Positions 1 through 13,604 of a stretch of 64,000 nt of DNA are shown here, piece by piece; position 1 is the stretch's first letter; each line of letters begins with the position of its first letter. The DNA is from Steinernema hermaphroditum (taxonomy: Eukaryota; Nematoda; Chromadorea; Rhabditida; Steinernematidae), in NCBI GenBank assembly GCA_030435675.1, contig CM059625.1:868001-932000 (forward strand). The letters run 5' to 3'. The notes beneath the pieces are model-generated. The model made no database searches, had not been told where the DNA came from, and saw nothing but the letters and a program-made list of their open reading frames with translations. A program made the position numbers and the translations under genes.

Positions 1-941
1 TGAGGCTAAGGACGTTTGACGGAGACACAGATGCACTTCATCAGAAGCGTCTTCAAATTGTTTCCTTCCCGCGAGTGCTGTACTGTTCCATTCCGCCCCA
101 ATTGAGGCTCTTAATTTGATTACAGGAAAAGCTGAACTTTCTGGTCTGGTTTTTGGTTCGCAATCGCATTAAGTTATTCACGAGACGGACATTTTTTGTT
201 CGCGTCTATTTAAATGCAAAGCTTTCCGAGACGGACGTGCACTGACCAGTCTGACGTTATTATTTTGCTCATACAATTGTGGCGAGAATACAAGGAATTT
301 CGAGTCTTACTTTTTAGTGATTCTTTTGCCACAAAAGGACGCCAACGAACCATTTCACATAAATCTAGATACGATTGACATCTCGCCCGTTTGCGGATGC
401 TTCTAGGAAATTGGAATTGCTTGTTTTCACGCTTATTTCATTCCGCTTGCTATGCCGCCAATAAGCAAGGTGGTCCGCTTAGTCGCTGTTTGAACGCCCC
501 TTTTTAGCCCAAGCATAATCGTTCTGGCACTGGTCACCATAAAGGTCCAACAGGTTCTAATTGAAAGACGTTTCCTCTGCGAAAATTACGCATGTTAACG
601 TGAAAGATACTAATGATTACGCTGCAAAACGGTCGGCTAGTAGTAGTGTTTAGTTTATTTTGTTTACCTATTTTATTAAATTATATATTTACGGATCAAC
701 TGTTGTTTGAAAACAGTGTTGAAACACTGTGCCTTCAACCTCATTATTTCTGCATAAACATGAGACTAGCACGAACAGCTGTAAACTCGTAAATGTTACT
801 AAAACAATGTTTGTTTGCCGTCATTTCCGCGGAGCCTCTCCTGCTCTCATCGTGCTCCCACTCACCCTTGCGTCTCCGCCCTCGCGTCACAACAATATTT
901 ATGTTTACTTCGGTCTCATCTCAGTCTTCCGTTCCAGGGTG

Positions 942-3900
942 ATGCCATCGTCGTTCATCCGAAAACGCGTGTATGGCCTTATTCGAACGACATTCACGCC
1001 TTCGCAAAGCTCTGATGACGATGCACTGGGTGGCGGTATAGAGGTTGGCGCCACGGAGCCGCATCCATCGGCACACCGAGTGCACGACCCCAACTCGACG
1101 CCTTCTTCGGACAACTCGTTTATTTCGCAGTGCATCACAGCTGGGCGACATGGACGACAGCCGTTGCCTGAAATCTATGCCGGCAAAACAGGACTCGACT
1201 TGCCGGTCATTCATCTCCAAAAATTGCGTGTCGATGTCAAGGCGACGGACACCGGCCCTGAGGGAGGCCTCACGCAGGTACATACGGCTTTCACTGTTTG
1301 TTGTGTACATATTCCCACTTCGTACAATCACAAAAGCACACCTTGGCAATGCGAAAACAATCTTTGGTAAACAATGGAAATGGCCATTTTTGAATACGTT
1401 TATGATGATGGTGAAAAAAAACTGATGAAAGATGAAAACAGCGAAAGGTACTTTCACTGTCCCGATAACACCTTTTCGTGGAGGTCATGCTCTTAGAAGC
1501 CATATTTTACAAAGAAGTGATGATAAACAACCCGAAGTGGTCACTGATGAACGCGTTTGTAAGGGGATTCGTCGTGGTTCAACGACAATAAAGGGAAATG
1601 AAATTTAAACGAATGCAATTTTTGCTGCCGGAGAGTCGCCCCATGTGGCACTATTGAACTCTTTTGCAAGATTGTCAGCTCTGCGAAGATCGCATCAAAG
1701 AGCCACACTTGGAAATACCACTTACAAAGATCGAGTTGGCCCAAATTGAACATAACTTGAAATTCAACAGAGCAGTGATTTTTGCGGAATGGTCGTACAC
1801 GTGTTCGAGCCTCCTAACAGTTCGTTCGCAAAAAGTGCAATAAATTAGCCCAACTTGCCTCTCGTGCAGTGCAACAGCTTCATTGTTTTGCGACCCTTCC
1901 GCGCACGCTCAGACGACACACGTTGTCCTCACTCTTTTGAAAACATGACGATTAAGCCGGAACCGGTCCTGAGTGGAACTGGAAAGAAGTAGAAATTATC
2001 TGACCTTTCATCAATCAGACAGACTCAGTCGATGATGCTGTGGTACAAAGACAAGCGGGAGTTCAAGTTCAAATAAATTTTGAAGAACCTGCTTTCTCTT
2101 TTCAAAAAACATTCACACGTTGAATAATATTTATTAAATCCTTAACGTACATTATTCCAGGATGACTTTCAATGTCGACTTGAAATCTATTATCGTTTCA
2201 ATTGCCACTTAAATTGGACAGTCGATCGACCGATGCTTAAAAGCTTTCAATTAAATTGAAATAGTCACATTCTCAGCCGGCCATTATTGCTTTACATGAC
2301 CCTTGAGCTACGATTGTTTTGCGGCGCAGCTGCACGCAAACAAAAGAAACACAACTGCGCCTCAGCGGGATGACCTCCTTTGAAGTGACAATTGGGCGTG
2401 CAACAAATCTAGACGCTCAAATGAAATTATGCACGATCGACAATCGATGTGAATGAAGAACAGGGGTTGACAAGGCTATGTGTATGACAACTATGAACAG
2501 ACCGATCTTATAACATTGAGCCGAGACTATACCACAAGCACGTTCCGAAAATATTTTATTGGTAGGCATAGATACAAGCAAATATTGTAAACAAAAGAGA
2601 CGCATGCGAGCAAAAATGAGTAAAGTACTCCGAGTAGGCTTGATGTATGCGAAATGTATGACAATGTATCGTGCAATAATTAATCTAAGATGCTAGGTGC
2701 ATTTCTAAGACAGCGCAACATTTCAGGTCGAAGAGGTGCGCCGAAATCCAATTGTCAATATGGCCAACCTCGACGACGAGCTGAATCTGTCGATGGACGG
2801 CGAATTACCCTCAGACGACGATGATGAAGACGAAGAAAACGAGCGCACAAACACGCTGAAGATACAGAAGGCCAAGCTTCTGGGCTCTTGTTCTTCGATC
2901 ATCGGCCCGAACTGTCAAAACCACAATTTTGCTGGACCAAGCAAAAGTGAGTTCAAACCATTTCCAAAGTTGACTTTGTCAATTTAAGAGAAATACACAT
3001 GGGAAGCCAGAGATGAAGAACGTGCAACGGGACTTTCTGTTTCACTTTACGAGAAGAATCCGGTTACCGGAATCCGTGCTGGAACACCTATTGCTGATGT
3101 GTTCGGCGTAATCGCTAGAGAAAACAACGCTGTTTTGGCACTCGCCGACGGAGTCAATTGGGGCGACGGAGCACGTCTGGCGGCACGTTGTGCAGTTCGG
3201 GGAGCGCTTGACCACCTGAATCAGCACATTGAAGACGGGCTTCTTAACACGACTACGGTAATTTGATCGTTTTTCGACTAGTATGTTGTGACAGTTTGAG
3301 CGGAAATCGCTTAGTTTACGTTTTTCCAGACCGGAAATGTTTGTCCCCGACTTTAATTGACGTTGTGGCTAACAACGGCTAGAGAAACAGTGAACAAACA
3401 CAAGAAATTGTCGGGTTTGTTCACAAAAGATCGCATGCTCGCCGATGAGTATATGAAACGTTAGCATTGAGAATGCGGCTTTGATATGATTCTCTCCTTA
3501 TGTGAATCTGCTTTCCAAGTCGAATTGCCTACCCTGGGCAAAACTTATTATCAAAACTTCATCTTCATGACACTTACTTTTAGGACGTCTTCCACTGTCT
3601 ATTGGGTGCGTTCCATGCCGGCCACGCGCTTATTCTGCAAGAAGGCGGCCTCTTGACCACCCTGTGCGTAGCAGTTGCCGTACCGGTGAAGAACAGCGAC
3701 GCCTGGGTGCTTTGCGTATGCAACGTTGGCGACTCGCTCTGCTTCGTTTTCAACGAGTCCTACGGTGTACGCGAGGTGACCCTTGCGTCTCATGACATTG
3801 GTCAAATGCGTGACATGCGAGACGCCGGAGGCGCTCTCGGGCCCGTGGACGGCAGGAATCCTCAGCTTCAGAACCTCACTTGCTCGATGACTTTCATCGA

Positions 3901-5404
3901 GAAAGGCGATGTTGTTTTCATTACGTCCGACGGCGTATCCGACAACTTCGATCCGGTTGTTGGCAAGTTCTGTGTGATCAAGCGGAATGATACCGATAAG
4001 GAGAACACAACTAATATCAGAGGTGATAAGAAAGGAGTGTCAGTGTAAGTAACAATAGTGCTCACTACATAACCTAACATGGATGGTTGTAGAACAGTTA
4101 AAGACAACGGTAACGAAGAGTTTGCTCGAACACGACGATGTAAAGCCACCCTTCCTTGCGTTGACGCACTTCAGAGGCACGAGCTCATGCTACTCCGCAT
4201 GAACGATATAGTGCTGAACGGATGCCAGTCAATTGAAAAGGACGACGACACACCACGGAAGAGGAACATCACTGCTGGATCGCTTTGCCACAATCTTATA
4301 CAGTTTGCGCATCAGCTCTCGATGTATGTCTTAACATTCTTATGTTTATTCGTCACGGCACGCGTTTAGGGCGAAACGTCGAACTCTGGAAGATCCAGAA
4401 CTGTATAAAAACGAGAAGTTGTCCAAATCTGAAGAGCGCGCTCGCAGGAAGATGGTGCGTGGAAAAATCGTTGAAATGTCTGGCAAACTTGATCATGCTT
4501 CCGTAGTGGCGTACAAAGTTGGATGGTGGGATGGAGAGCCCGACGATCTGGAGTATGATGATGGTGAGTACTTGTACATTTCATTAAATAACTTTGCAAA
4601 ATCAGTGAAAACAAGTTTGTTAAGAAAATAAAAGTGTAAAGTGTAAACTCATTTCAGAAATCTTACAAGTAAATGTGATTCGAGAAAATGGCGACACGAA
4701 TGGCAGCAGCTCGACCCTCAACGAGAAGGTCGAAATATCAATGATTACCAAAACAGCAGCAAATAATCATTATGAGGTAACACTGTTTCCAAATTTGTAG
4801 TTGTGTTTAACAGAAAATTTCAGAAAATGACGACTGTTCCAGTGGAAAACGTTCGTATGAACATGAAGCTCGATCTCGATCCGCTGGCTGAATTGCAAAC
4901 AGCGAAAATTCCACTGGAAAGTGGACCACGCAGTCCATATGAGGAGCAGCCGGTCAATTGGCGTCCATCAGCACGACCGAAGAAGAAGCATCCGCGTGGT
5001 TCGACCGCTCGACACACTCTCGGTGTCGATGTGGCCTGGCTGAAGAAGTTCATTCCGACTAAGACTTCGGAAAAAAGCGATGAATCGAAAAATGATTCTA
5101 GGTAAGTCTTGGGCACGGTAATCTAGATAACTATACCAATGAGCCGCATAGCTGCATTTTTTCTGTACAAACTATCACACAACGGATATTTCCGGTTTAC
5201 AGACATTCCCTTGTAAACACTGAGCGCTCCTCCGAACGTCGAGCACCTTCGTCGCTTCGCCAGCGACTCCGCGGGATACTTGGCTCTTCACGCAACCTGA
5301 AAACTCCCATAGATCAAGTGCGCACTGCGCCTGAGCACTGCCGTCAAACGTCTGCGTCCGCGACCACATCGCCTCAACGCGAATTCAATCACGTCCTCGC
5401 CTAA
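942..5404 (+). CDS. PP2C-like domain protein (non-canonical PPM family), nine exons
   Basis: Exons 942-1277, 2727-2946, 2989-3257, 3584-4044, 4093-4323, 4370-4563, 4658-4776, 4824-5101 and 5203-5404 keep phase throughout and give 769 residues. The ATG lies four bases behind a TTCCAG 3' splice site, suggesting trans-splicing. A Ser/Asp-rich N-terminal part is followed by a PP2C-type core at about residues 187-565. It has DGVNWGDG near 239 where active PP2Cs have [14 protein letters not shown] near 391, and LDHASVV near 548 in place of the DN metal site. This pattern resembles the PP2C-like group of Drosophila CG9801. The tail, after about 570, is basic and Pro/Ser/Arg-rich. A poly(A) signal AATAAA lies near 5610. 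Metal-dependent phosphatase activity is possible but uncertain because the first metal motif is changed. The first exon is the least certain part; its join to exon 2 is supported by phase only. Confidence 0.85.
1278..2726 (+). other. long first intron of the PP2C-like gene
   Basis: About 1.45 kb between the first and second exon. Short open frames on both strands show no recognisable domain, and I see no repeat or RNA gene here. The donor is CAG|GTACAT and the acceptor TTTCAG|GTC, in phase 0. Confidence 0.6.
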
Positions 5405-5746
5405 TATGGGTCTTTCACATACTTCTGATGTTCCACTCACTTCTGGGCCATGAAACATTGCCGTCCACATTGATCGAACTTCTGTCTGTTTGCGCCTAAA
5501 AACGTTGTCTTGTCGTGTACAGTTATGCTGTCGTTGTGATTCTCAGTCATCAACATACAAATAAGGAAAAACTCTATCTACGTGCGCTGTAAAATTTCGC
5601 TAAAGTTGAAATAAATGTAAAATCCGTGTTGGTCTAAAGTGTATATAATTGACAAAAGTCGCCACACAAGAAACACACTACAATAACACCGTTTCAATGA
5701 AACAAAGCTAACAACAAAAGACTGCCGGTAATGGAAAAAAATCGTA

Positions 5747-5760
5747 CGCTCCCGGGTGGC

Positions 5761-5809
<49 letters not shown>

Positions 5810-5820
5810 TCCACGGAAGC
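5747..5820 (-). tRNA. tRNA-Asn (anticodon GTT)
   Basis: On the minus strand the acceptor arms GCTTCCG and CGGGAGC pair fully (one G-T), the anticodon loop reads CTGTTAA, and the T-arm contains GGTTCAAGGCC. Length is 74 bases with no intron. It lies about 340 bases downstream of the PP2C-like gene and about 400 from the deacetylase gene; the flanks hold nothing else I recognise. Confidence 0.93.
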
Positions 5821-6016
5821 AGGGAAGTTTTTAGCGTTAATAATGTATATGTTACTGGCATCAACAACTGCCATCATGAGCAAATGATAATAACATTGGG
5901 TGTAACAGTCGACATTGTCATTTCCGCCATTATGTCGCTTATCTACTGACTTGTATTCATCAGCACCATTATCATTAGTGGAGTAGAAGCATTATGCGCG
6001 ACACCGAAAATAGACA

Positions 6017-6051
6017 AACATATTTTCTAGAAATGATGTGGGAAGTTTGCT
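6017..6051. repeat. short duplicate of sequence at 6437-6471
   Basis: A stretch starting ACATATTTTCTAGAAAT and ending GGGAAGTTTGCT occurs here, behind the deacetylase stop codon, and again at 6437-6471 within the last intron. The copies differ at one base over about 34. The direct orientation suggests a local duplication. Confidence 0.7.
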
Positions 6052-6226
6052 AGACGGCGCACTTCACGGGGCATCTGGGAATCGGCAAAATTACTTAGTA
6101 TTTTGTTTATACTTGGATGATGAACATATGCAATGTATTCGCGAGAGTTGAGTATTATGAACCCTTTAATACTATTAACGCACTTTGTAATAATTAGACA
6201 AATATAAAACTTGTGTCCACTGTTAA

Positions 6227-8136
6227 CTACTTTGTTGCCTTGTTCTTCTTGTTCAAAATAAACATGCATCCATTATCATCCTGCAAGTAGTCCATCCACT
6301 CGTTGTAGAATTTCATGCAAATGACATTGCGAACATGACAATCGGCTTGCGTTTTCTCATCCCAAACAATCTGTTGGACGAGTTCTTCTGCAGACAATTC
6401 GACTGTCGGGCTATAAAAGTTATATTCCTGAAGAGCATACATATTTTCTAGAAATAATGTGGGAAGTTTGCTTTCACCTTGATGTACGCTTCTATCATGG
6501 TATTAGCGCGGATTACTTGATCATCTGTGAGAACGGGAATCCAGTTACGAGTGTTAAGACGGCCTTCATCACGTGCTTCATTGATGTGTTCGCGGAAGCT
6601 GTCTCCAAGGAAAAGTTTGGTGGGCCGAGGAGCGTATTTAGCAAGTCCAAGCAGTTCCTGAAAATAATTTCATCCACTACACGTTTTCCTGAATCCATAA
6701 TCAATCTTAAGTTCACGCTATTACCTCCTCTCAGGAAATTGTTTACTTCTTTCGAATTTTAAACAAGTAACGATTAAATATCTGATTTAATACCTGCTGC
6801 TTTTGAGCTTTCTCCAATGCCTCTGCAATAACCGTCCACCGCTTGGCATGATGAGAGAGACAATCCCAGATAACTTCGCACATCGATCCATTAACTTTTT
6901 TGGGATATACGATCTTCGGCAGACTCATGTGCCTCAGCCCTCGGGTCATCATGTATGCCGACTCCACATAGTTCTTTGGAAAATAGCCACCTTCGAAAAT
7001 AGCTATGACTCGATCCGGACAAAGATCGTTGAGAAGACGGATCAAATGTCCATACCCGGGCGCTTTGATTCCCTGTCCATCTTCCAGCATCACATCAAAG
7101 TAACCAGCGTCGAAACCAGCCGAGCAAATTACCATTTCTGGCTTAAATTGTCGGGCAATTGGCAGTACTACATGATGGTAGGCGGCGAGGTAGTCGCCCT
7201 CGGAGTTCATGGCTCCGTTGAATGGAATGAAGATGTTGTTTCCTGTAAACGAAAACTGTCCCGTCAGGTATATGTCATTTTTAGATAATAGGACGTTCTA
7301 CACATTACGCGTTAGACTTACCAGTAACATCGCAGTCGAATTCTCTTTCATGTGGCCAGAAAGCGCCGTAGTGATGGAGATGGGATGAAACGAAAAGAAT
7401 CCTATCATCATCTTTGAGAACATTGAACGATCCATTTCCGGCATGTACATCGAAGTCGACGACCATAAGCTATGGACATCGATCAATTTGATAGTTCATA
7501 ACTACGCTACCCTTTTAACACCAAGAACCTCCACGGCATATTTTGCTGCAATAGCAACGTTATTGTAGACGCAGTATCCCTGCGGGAGGTCGTCATAAGA
7601 ATGATGTCCCGGTGGGCGAACAATCGCAAAGCCGTTACCGATCCTATAATTTCGAGCGCTACAGATACAAAACAACGGAGAAGTATTACTTCTTCTCCAC
7701 ATTCGCTTTTACAATATCGACTGCGCTCCCCACAGCTAAACGAGCAACTTCGGCACTTTTCGGATTAAGCCATAGGATCTCCTTGCTCCTGCAGAAGTCT
7801 TCGCATTCGTCAAGGCTTTTGAGGCTGTCCAACTCTTCAATGATGCTCTTTGGGTGAGCCAGGGTAATTTCATCATCGGTAGCCCTACGAGCTGAAATCT
7901 AAACACAGCATGCATAAGTCTGCTCCAACATAATAACATCTACTAGCTGTGAATTTAAGTCCAGCATATATCGTTCAGCATCATCCTACCTTCACAGCAT
8001 CATCCAAAAGACCTTCGTCCCTCAGTCGTTCATAGATAAGCCTGGCTCTCTCAGGACGCTCATAAACGAAATCATCATAAAGGCACTCATGAGCAAGCAT
8101 GCGCTCATCATAAACAAATCCGAACTTCTTCGACAT
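6227..8136 (-). CDS. class II histone deacetylase (HDAC6/HDA-type catalytic domain)
   Basis: Seven minus-strand exons, 8136-7990, 7898-7690, 7658-7511, 7469-7322, 7242-6794, 6657-6478 and 6427-6227, keep phase and give 493 residues. The ATG lies just behind a TTTTTTTCAG splice site. The family's zinc-dependent lysine-deacetylase residues are visible: RPPGHH near 138, the metal ligands in DFDVH near 173-177, SAGFD near 262 and EGGY near 304. The deacetylase domain takes about residues 1-330, and a roughly 150-residue C-terminal extension has no motif I know. One oddity is HAGNG where class II enzymes usually read HHGNG. Substrate and cell compartment cannot be read from sequence; no zinc finger or second domain is present. 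Class II assignment is secure, the exact orthologue is not. Confidence 0.9.
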
Positions 8137-8835
8137 TCTGAAAAAAAGGTACGACTTTAATCAAAACACGATAGTCAGGTATATATGGGTATCGTATCGT
8201 TCCTGTTTATACGCGTAAAAGGGTTGTTCACAACAAAACGATAAGGATCATGTTCGAAAAGGCATCAAGTGTGACAAGAAGTGACGGAAGCCATCTGTTA
8301 GTAGTTGATAAGAGTTTAAATAATAACCCTGGAGAGGCCTGTGGACCGGTTTAGGCACTTTAACCAATTAAAAAGCATTTAGGCGTTGCACATAATGGAA
8401 ATGGGTCGATATTGTATACCAACACGGACATGAACATAAACACTTTATTGAACGATACGTGGAAAAAGGATGAATCGACTGAATTTTGCTCTAATGCAGT
8501 GGGCATTGCTGATAATGGACTCTATAATCCATTATATTGATCAGTTTTTTGAATGGGTATGAAATCAATTTACGGAGTATGTGGTATGGCACGATTGATC
8601 TCATACGACGTTACGATTTTTTGGAATAACAATCAAATTGGAATAACAATCAAACTGTTTTTTCAATTTCGATAGACTCTTTTCAATCATCCCATCACAT
8701 TTTATTACCTTCTTAATTAACAACCAGAAAAATATAATTTTTTTTACATGATCGAACGGTGTAGCTACGCTCTTGCATCTTCCAGCGGTGTCACAACACA
8801 AAGCGATTGGAGTGTTCGTAATTACAATGATTGTA
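8137..8835. other. intergenic, no gene recognised
   Basis: AT-rich sequence upstream of the deacetylase gene and up to the mariner copy. Short open frames on both strands have no recognisable motif. It may contain the deacetylase promoter; no clear TATA box or repeat was seen. Confidence 0.5.
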
Positions 8836-10159
8836 CAGGGTGGCGCATAAATACTGTAAGTGGAAAAACTGCTCATAACTTTTCATTTACGACAAGGAAA
8901 CAAAATGAATTCATAACTGTAAGATTGGCGAGGAAATTCTGTACAACATACTTGAACTCTGTTCGAAATGCCCTCCTTGACAGTTTGATTAAGGCGTTCA
9001 GACGATTCTAGAAATTCTTCAGGATTCCCGCGGTGACTTTTGGCATGATTTCCTTCCAAGCGGTCTTCAGAGAGCGCTTCAGGGAATTCACACTATCGTG
9101 GCTTGTAGCGCATACGTTTGTCTCTAGGACTCACCAAACAGCGAAGTCGAGAGGGTTGAGGACCGGAGAGTTCCGCAGCCAAACATCTTTCCTCTTGACC
9201 CAACATCCTTCCTTCACATGGTTGGCTGTGACAAGACATGGGTATCCTTGGCTCCATGGCCAGGCGTCCAGTCCTGCTGAAACGTCCGTGCGGTGTCGAG
9301 GGACAGATCTAGGGCCCAGAATTTCACCACGCCGTTCAGAACCAGGTTTCGGCAGTTCTCGCCATGGCAGGTCACCTTTTTTTTCATTGGCGTCGAAGAA
9401 AACGAGCTCTACGTTCCCAAGTCCAGAAACCCCGGCCCAAACCATGATGGACTTTGGGAAATGGCTCTTTTCGATGGTGACGTTGCGGGGAGAGCCTTTC
9501 GGAAGACGTTCACAGTGATCCCGGGTGCTTCGCACCGGATCAACGATGAAAATCTTCTCATCCGAGAACAGGATTTTCTGGATGCTCCCTCCGCGGACTT
9601 CGACCTTTATCTTCCGACACTTCTCCTGTCTTACGGCTTTCATTTTGATCGTTCAAGAGCTAGCTGTATGCCATCTTGTAGGAGTCGAGTCCGCGATTTT
9701 CTTTCACAAATTTTCTCTGCGATCCCTCAATGACTCCCTGTTATTCGACCAGTTTTCTTATGGATATGACCAGATTCTGCTTGATCTTGTTCCAAATGGC
9801 TTCTGTGGTCCTTGCTGTTTTGGACTGTTCTCGGTCTTCCACTTATTTGGCAAACAGTGATTCCTCCTGTCTCTTGAAAGTGTTTGACAAAACTCTGGAT
9901 TTGAAAAAAATGGAATTTCATTAACTTTTTAATTTCCGGAATCGGCATTCCACACTTTTAATCAGCGATGGTAACAAAACGGTCATTTTGGGACACCATT
10001 TTGTCGAAGGGGCAAGGAGAAAAATAACAGGGGAAACAGTAATCCTAGATCAAAAAAGGACGAGGAACACGAATATAACAACAGAAGTGGTATAAAAAGT
10101 CGAAAAAGCAGGACAAATTGAAAAGTTTGACCCACTTACAGTATTTATGCGCCACCCTG
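8836..10159 (-). mobile_element. decayed mariner element, DD37D (maT-like) group
   Basis: A 1324-base element with terminal inverted repeats starting CAGGGTGGCGCATAAATACT at both ends, flanked by TA on each side as expected for Tc1/mariner target duplication. The minus strand carries transposase remains. A helix-turn-helix-like start lies around 9948-9730, with QETGG and SGRPRTVQ. The middle part at 9643-9131 has FSDEKIF, MVWAGVSG and LNPLDFAVW. Frames change between pieces, so the transposase is broken. The final D in a LNPxD motif rather than Tc1's LNPIE fits the D37D group. No intact open frame covers the domain, so this copy should not be autonomous. Confidence 0.85.
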
Positions 10160-13100
10160 TATATTGGCATGCTGCGTAAGGGAGCTTTTCCTGTTGGTAG
10201 CTTCGACAAGACTCGGATTTTTTTTGCCATATTACAGAACCACCGGCTGATTCTGCGGTTGCCGACTACAGTAATAAAATTTAGTAACATTTAAGACCAT
10301 TTGAGTCCGAAAGTAAATAATCGCAAAGTACAAGAAGCTGCGTTGGAGAAGAATATTCAAATGTATGTAGAACTTTAACGAAGCTAGAAAACATGCCGCT
10401 CGTCGATCAGCAATTATTGAACAATGTCGACATTTTGGTTTTCTATTAACTTTCGTTGATACATTATGAAAGTACTACAGATTCGCTGAAAGTTATTATG
10501 TTCGCAAAATTAACGAACTTTACGATGGTACTAAAATAAAAAATTTGTACCATGCTGTGCTGTAAGTGATTTTATTGCTTGCGTAGTATGCTTATTCGAT
10601 GGCTGAGTGCTTATAGCCAACTAGTATAGAAAGGATGCAATGTTGCAACACTGCCATGTCGTGATTTGTGTGATAGCAACACAAGACTTATCAAGTAGTT
10701 TCCAGTTACAGACAGACTGTCACACTAAACAGTGTAACGTATCTCGACAGCGATTTTGTGTAGCGTTTGCCCAGGTTTCATACCAGCACATATTATTACT
10801 TTTGGTTGCCAAAACAATCCATTTTTGAGGATGTCGGAAGTGAATTCGTGATAAAATGTTTATTAGATCAAGCAGGTATTGCTCAGTTGATTTCTGGTTT
10901 CTAATCACCGGACTCAAGCACGTGTCTCTCTTTTATGCGCCACTCGGAGAAGATCTGTTTGCCCTTCCCGGGACGAAGTGTCCGTTCGTGCGCCCGCTAT
11001 CGTCATCAGCTGCCTCTAACGCGTGATTTTCGTGTTGTTGTCGATATGCAACGTCCGCCTGATGACGCTTTCTTGGCAGAAGACTGCCATGTCTGTCACA
11101 AATTGTGGATATAGTTGAGCGCATCTCCGCTTCAGTCACGGTCGACGAATGTATAAATTCATCATCGATCGTCGTCGTTGTCGCGTTTAGGTGCTCCGAG
11201 CCGCTCTAGTGTTCACGTTGTCATGGTCGCTCGACGATCCAGTCGTTGGTTACACATCAGTTATGCACTTTTGCAGCAACACCTTCGGCGGCGTTCCGTT
11301 TGGGCTTGTTTTGATCGAGGTGGGTGGCCTTCGCCTAATCTACCACTGTGGGCTCTTTTGATGTTCTTCTGAAGTGTGATATTTGATTTTACGACGTCTG
11401 CTTGTGACGTGCTAACGTTCAAATGAATTTTTGTTTCAGGGGGTATCCACAATGCCCTCAGTTTATAATTTTCGGACCTCTTGTACCGACGTCTGACAGT
11501 TCGATTTTGAAGGGATTTTAAGGGGAACTGCTACAACTGGGACAAAGCAGCTCACAAACATCCTTTTCTTCACAGATAATCTGGATTAATCTTAAGCATC
11601 CTGTCAAACGCATTTTTGATAGATTTTAAAAATCTTCTCCTTCGAACTAGAACGCTTACGATGAAAACACTCAACATAGGTTCAACTTATCGAAAGTAGT
11701 CACTGTGTGCTAGCGCTCGACATAATGCCTATGCTTCCCGTTTGTGCATAGTTTGCAACCGAATGTGACTTTTTGGCGCAAGTATGATTTTCACCATCGA
11801 ATTTTTTCAAAATGCCATCCTTATCATTGCTCTCTTTCGCCCGTCCCGTAATTTGCGGTTTGATTTTATATTTTTAGTTTGCTATTGGAATGAGACCCGC
11901 TAGCAAACCGTTCGACAAATACGTCCACGAGTTTAATTAGGTTATGTTCGCTACTTCAGACGTTTGAAATTTATGTTTGGGCGCATTAATTAACCGATAC
12001 AGTTTGAATATTGACAGTCGGAGATGTTGAAAGTTGCAAAAATTTGTAAAAATTCCTTTGCAACACAGATTCTTTCGGAGTTGTTCTGTTAAAATGTTTT
12101 CGAATATCTCGAAAGGTCACTTCAAATTGTTAAATATTCCACGCATGTGGTTTTGCAGCTTCATTTTTCATGCACAGCAAACATCGCGGTCCCCTATAGC
12201 CAAAGTGCATTCACTGTGGTCCCTTATCAGCTTCTATGTTTTTGATTTTCGAACTGGTTGTTTGTTTCTGCAAACTGCACGCAGTTTCAACAGTTTGTTC
12301 ACTCATATACGTTACTGGATCTCACCCGTTGAGGGTACTTTCATTGCTTCATTGCTTGATCGAGTGCCGTATCTGCTGAGTGTTTCGAAGTGATGATAAA
12401 AATATTAAGTTCCGTGATGCTCAAACTACTGAAATTATCCGTTCCCAGGTGAGTCACAGAACTGTGTGTCATAGACCGTCGCAGAGAACGTCGCCTGATC
12501 GGCGGCCGTATTATGAAATGGGAGACGCGTGTTGCCCTGTTGTGAATCAGAGGACGTGTGTCATTTGCATCTCATCTGCATCGTTCACTTTATCCTTGTG
12601 CGGCCGGAGATGTGGCTGTGTCCAGACGGTCCATCACCTCAGCATCCTTTCTATCATCACTATCATTTCTTCCTAATATGACTTCACGTTTTACTCGTTA
12701 CAAGGTGCACATCTCCCACAGTGAACAGATTACAAAACGAGCTCATTTTCATGCTAAACCGTCTTGCACTTTTACGAAAACAAAGTTTTAAACGTTTACG
12801 AACACTACATCATAATTTTACAGACCTCAACCGCCATTTGACATTTCTGTTCAAGGCTCCATTGGCCATTAATATGTGCGTATGTAATTATATTGTAACA
12901 AAGAATTTCGTTGAGCACATTACGGGGAACAATTTAGTGTTATCGTAATATCAGATTTGCATTGACAAAAACATCCCCTTACAAATTCAATAGAAGAGTT
13001 AGTCCTTTCTTCCGCGCCGGATCTTTTTTGTCATTGGTTGCTAAAGATACGGCTCCATGTCTACAAGGTTTCTGTGAAACGTATTCAACTCCAAAATCGA

Positions 13101-13604
13101 CCGTGACCTTAAAGTCATGGCACGACTTAAGACCTTCAGTCTTTCATTGCACTCGTACAATAAAAGTGCGTTCCCATCTGTGGAGCCCAGCAAAGGCTGA
13201 CCTCTCTCCAATTCCAATTCGCAGCTGGTCATTCGAACAAAACGGCGATGGCTGCCTATGTTCATTGTTACTTTTTCTCTTCGACGGCAATTGAACTCCC
13301 TTGAAAAGGTAGTTTTTTACCTCTCGCTGCGCGCCTTCGCCGGCCGTGCTAATTAGGCCCCGCCGACACGACGCCGTGTTTGCGCAGGGTGTGCTGAGTA
13401 CATAACTGCGCGATGTTCTCGACCCCCCGTTGCGGCTCCAAGTGGTTCGACTTTGCGTTGTTTGGTTTCAGCAGGCCTTTTGGCCAGCCGCGTGCCAATA
13501 CACCTGGAAACATGTTGGTGTTTGGCAGTGCTACTACTTTTGCTTGAATGGATTCGTTGCTGCACGTGTCGCCTTATGTTAATCATCCTCGTTTTGCAGG
13601 CGCG
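10160..13604. other. intergenic, mostly without recognised genes
   Basis: About 3.4 kb between the mariner copy and the SEC14-type gene. Open frames here are short and unrecognised. The stretch just before 13605 probably contains promoter and 5' leader of the SEC14-type gene. One uncertain coding-like stretch at 10933-11205 is listed separately. Confidence 0.45.
10933..11205 (-). other. coding-like open stretch, function unknown
   Basis: A minus-strand frame stays open over about 270 bases and ends at a TAA just before 10933. It is rich in Thr, Ser, His and acidic residues, with TTTTIDDEF near the start and RANRSSPSGA at the end. No domain, signal peptide or splice partner could be identified. 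It may be a terminal exon of an unknown gene or chance. Confidence 0.2.

Noticed and set aside
921..1457. 178-codon minus-strand frame and a 77-codon partner
   Set aside because: They overlap the plus-strand first exon of the PP2C-like gene, which has a splice acceptor, ATG and in-phase donor. The minus frames have no splice partner.
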